A stretch of 64,000 nt of DNA from an uncultured Bacteroidales bacterium. GTDB lineage: Bacteria; Bacteroidota; Bacteroidia; Bacteroidales; Paludibacteraceae. Where the stretch lies: positions 1 to 64,000 of the forward strand of contig CAIWCC010000214.1 of the NCBI GenBank assembly GCA_903911085.1. The letters run 5' to 3'. Below, one piece after another: positions 62,818 to 64,000 of the stretch. The notes under the pieces are model-generated. The model did not search any database. It had not been told where the DNA came from and was given only the letters and a program-made list of their open reading frames with translations. The number at the start of each line of letters is the position of its first letter. Position 1 is the first letter of the stretch. The position numbers and the translations under genes are program-made.

Positions 62818-63370
62818 TTTGTGTAGATTTAAATGTTAATTTTATTTGTTGGCTATTGTTCTTTATAAACGTTTAATTGTGAAAAATGTTTTGTCTAATT
62901 TTGTGTGAAATATCTAAAAGATTGAATAAATGCTATATTTAACCATTAAATATGCAATTTTAAAATAAATAATTTGAATAATGTGGAAATGATGTATTAT
63001 AATGATATGTTTCAGTCTGTTGCTCTTGATAATTTAATTGTTATTCAATAGTTTTTTTGTATTTCAACTTTGTTGTTCATCATGCCTTGAATAGACTTAA
63101 TACATGTAATTAAAAACGTAATTTGTAACCTACAGTATTTTTTTTGTAAGGTATTTATAAATTGCGTCTTGTCTTTCTCTGATTTCTTTTTTATAGTAGT
63201 TTAGAGTTACAAAAATAATCAAATATATTGATTTCATTCACTCTTTAATTTTATATAACTTACTGTAATTCTACTTGCAAACATTTTTTTGTATCTTTGC
63301 AGCCTTACTAAAATCAGAGTGTTTTTTGTTTGCAATAACTTAAAACCTCATATATAAAAATTTTTGACGA
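62818..63370. other. Intergenic region upstream of gdhA and the porin gene
   Basis: No credible gene or stable hairpin is visible. TATCTTTG at 63292-63299 is a likely -7 box for the porin gene, with the start codon 72 bases further on. CAAAAATA at 63210-63217 gives TATTTTTG on the minus strand, but far from gdhA. Confidence 0.4.
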
Positions 63371-64000
63371 GTGAAAAGGTTAATTTACTTACTGTTGTTT
63401 CAATTAATTGTAAATAATATATTTGCAGAAAAGCCATCATCATCTTTATATCCCTACGTTAAAACATGGCATGTAAGCAAGCAATTTGCTGTGGCAGATT
63501 CAGTTCCAGTTGATAGTGTTCATGTTAATTTTCAAGATGCTAACTTAATAGATCGTTTTAGTATTTCCAATTCATATAATGGAAATTTGGGTTCTCCTAT
63601 TCAATCTAAAATATATTTTGATAGACCCGCCGATAATGATTTTATTTTTTCGAATGCTTATTTTCCATACATTGCTGATATACACAATGCTACTTTTTAT
63701 AATACTAAAACTCCATTAAGTAATTTAACTTATACCTCTGGTGGAACAACTTATAGAAAAGAAGAATTGATTAAATTTCTATATACAGGCAATATCAGCA
63801 AAAAATTTAATTTTGGTACAACTCTTGATTATTTGGAGGCAACTGGTGAATATTCATCTCAATCGGCTAAACGATTCAGTGGAACACTATTTGGGACTTA
63901 TGATGGTGACCATTATAGCGCAACAGCATTTATTGCAACTAATAATTTAAGCCATTTTGAGAATGGTGGAATCAGTGACATTACTGATATTACAAATCCG
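63371..64000 (+). CDS. Putative porin, Bacteroidota outer-membrane barrel, partial (runs off right edge)
   Basis: The frame starts at GTG 63371, with a signal peptide (VKRLIYLLLFQLIVNNIFA) likely cut before EKP. It stays open to the window end (210 codons). After a polar linker the strand pattern ISNSYNGNLGSPIQSKIYFD, NAYFPYI and FLYTGNISKKFNFGTTLDYL matches the putative porin family common in this phylum. Only the N-terminal third or less is visible. No other gene of its operon can be judged. Confidence 0.75.
   Translation, partial: MKRLIYLLLFQLIVNNIFAEKPSSSLYPYVKTWHVSKQFAVADSVPVDSVHVNFQDANLIDRFSISNSYNGNLGSPIQSKIYFDRPADNDFIFSNAYFPYIADIHNATFYNTKTPLSNLTYTSGGTTYRKEELIKFLYTGNISKKFNFGTTLDYLEATGEYSSQSAKRFSGTLFGTYDGDHYSATAFIATNNLSHFENGGISDITDITNP

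Overview
The window is AT-rich chromosomal DNA from an anaerobic member of the Bacteroidota, most likely Bacteroidales (inference). The evidence is: promoters of the form TTTG-N19-TAnnTTTG (for example upstream of positions 414, 14491, 17942 and 46065, and of the tRNA), few Shine-Dalgarno sequences, a one-piece pyruvate:ferredoxin oxidoreductase, an anaerobic sulfatase maturase, the short Bacteroidota-type arginine decarboxylase, and putative porins of Bacteroidota type.

Positions 1 to about 16020 are the right-hand part of an integrated element that ends at the 3' end of a tRNA-Leu(UAG) gene. A tyrosine integrase lies next to the tRNA. The left end is outside the window. In order it holds a RelE-type toxin-antitoxin pair, a long rightward operon of small genes, a lysis module (two GH73 glucosaminidases, an SGNH esterase, a holin-like protein and a one-piece spanin), a possible small RNA, and the integrase. 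It has no visible terminase, portal, tail, relaxase or Zot gene. Many products instead carry a single C-terminal membrane segment with a short basic tail, and one to three proteins of 238-262 residues are capsid candidates. My reading is a temperate, tailless, probably membrane-containing virus. No replication protein or packaging ATPase is visible, so those genes would have to lie to the left. One glucosaminidase ends at a run of ten A, and the -1 frame beyond it encodes a membrane anchor.

Positions 16021-22806 are core chromosome: tRNA-Leu, infC (probably starting at ATA), rpmI, rplT with a structured leader, a DUF4143-type ATPase with an altered Walker B motif, and pyruvate:ferredoxin oxidoreductase.

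Positions 23000-41863 form a 19-kb block of eight genes on the minus strand devoted to sensing: four hybrid histidine kinases, a multi-PAS protein without a kinase domain, a FIST protein, a Cache-domain lipoprotein and a TorF-type outer-membrane protein. Three kinases share nearly the same HisKA-HATPase-REC-REC core. Only the fourth carries an Hpt domain, so it may serve as a shared phosphotransfer hub. No DNA-binding output protein is encoded in the block.

Positions 42073-64000 are housekeeping and metabolic genes: a truncated-type 5'-nucleotidase; aguB and aguA, which with speA (59847-61238) complete the arginine-agmatine-putrescine route; a YfcE-type phosphoesterase; a degenerate M23 protein; dxr and rseP; an ArsC/Spx-like protein; two radical SAM proteins; a TPR/OmpA lipoprotein; rsfS, ftsH, a LUD protein, cdsA and an acyltransferase; gdhA; and the start of a putative porin that runs off the right edge.
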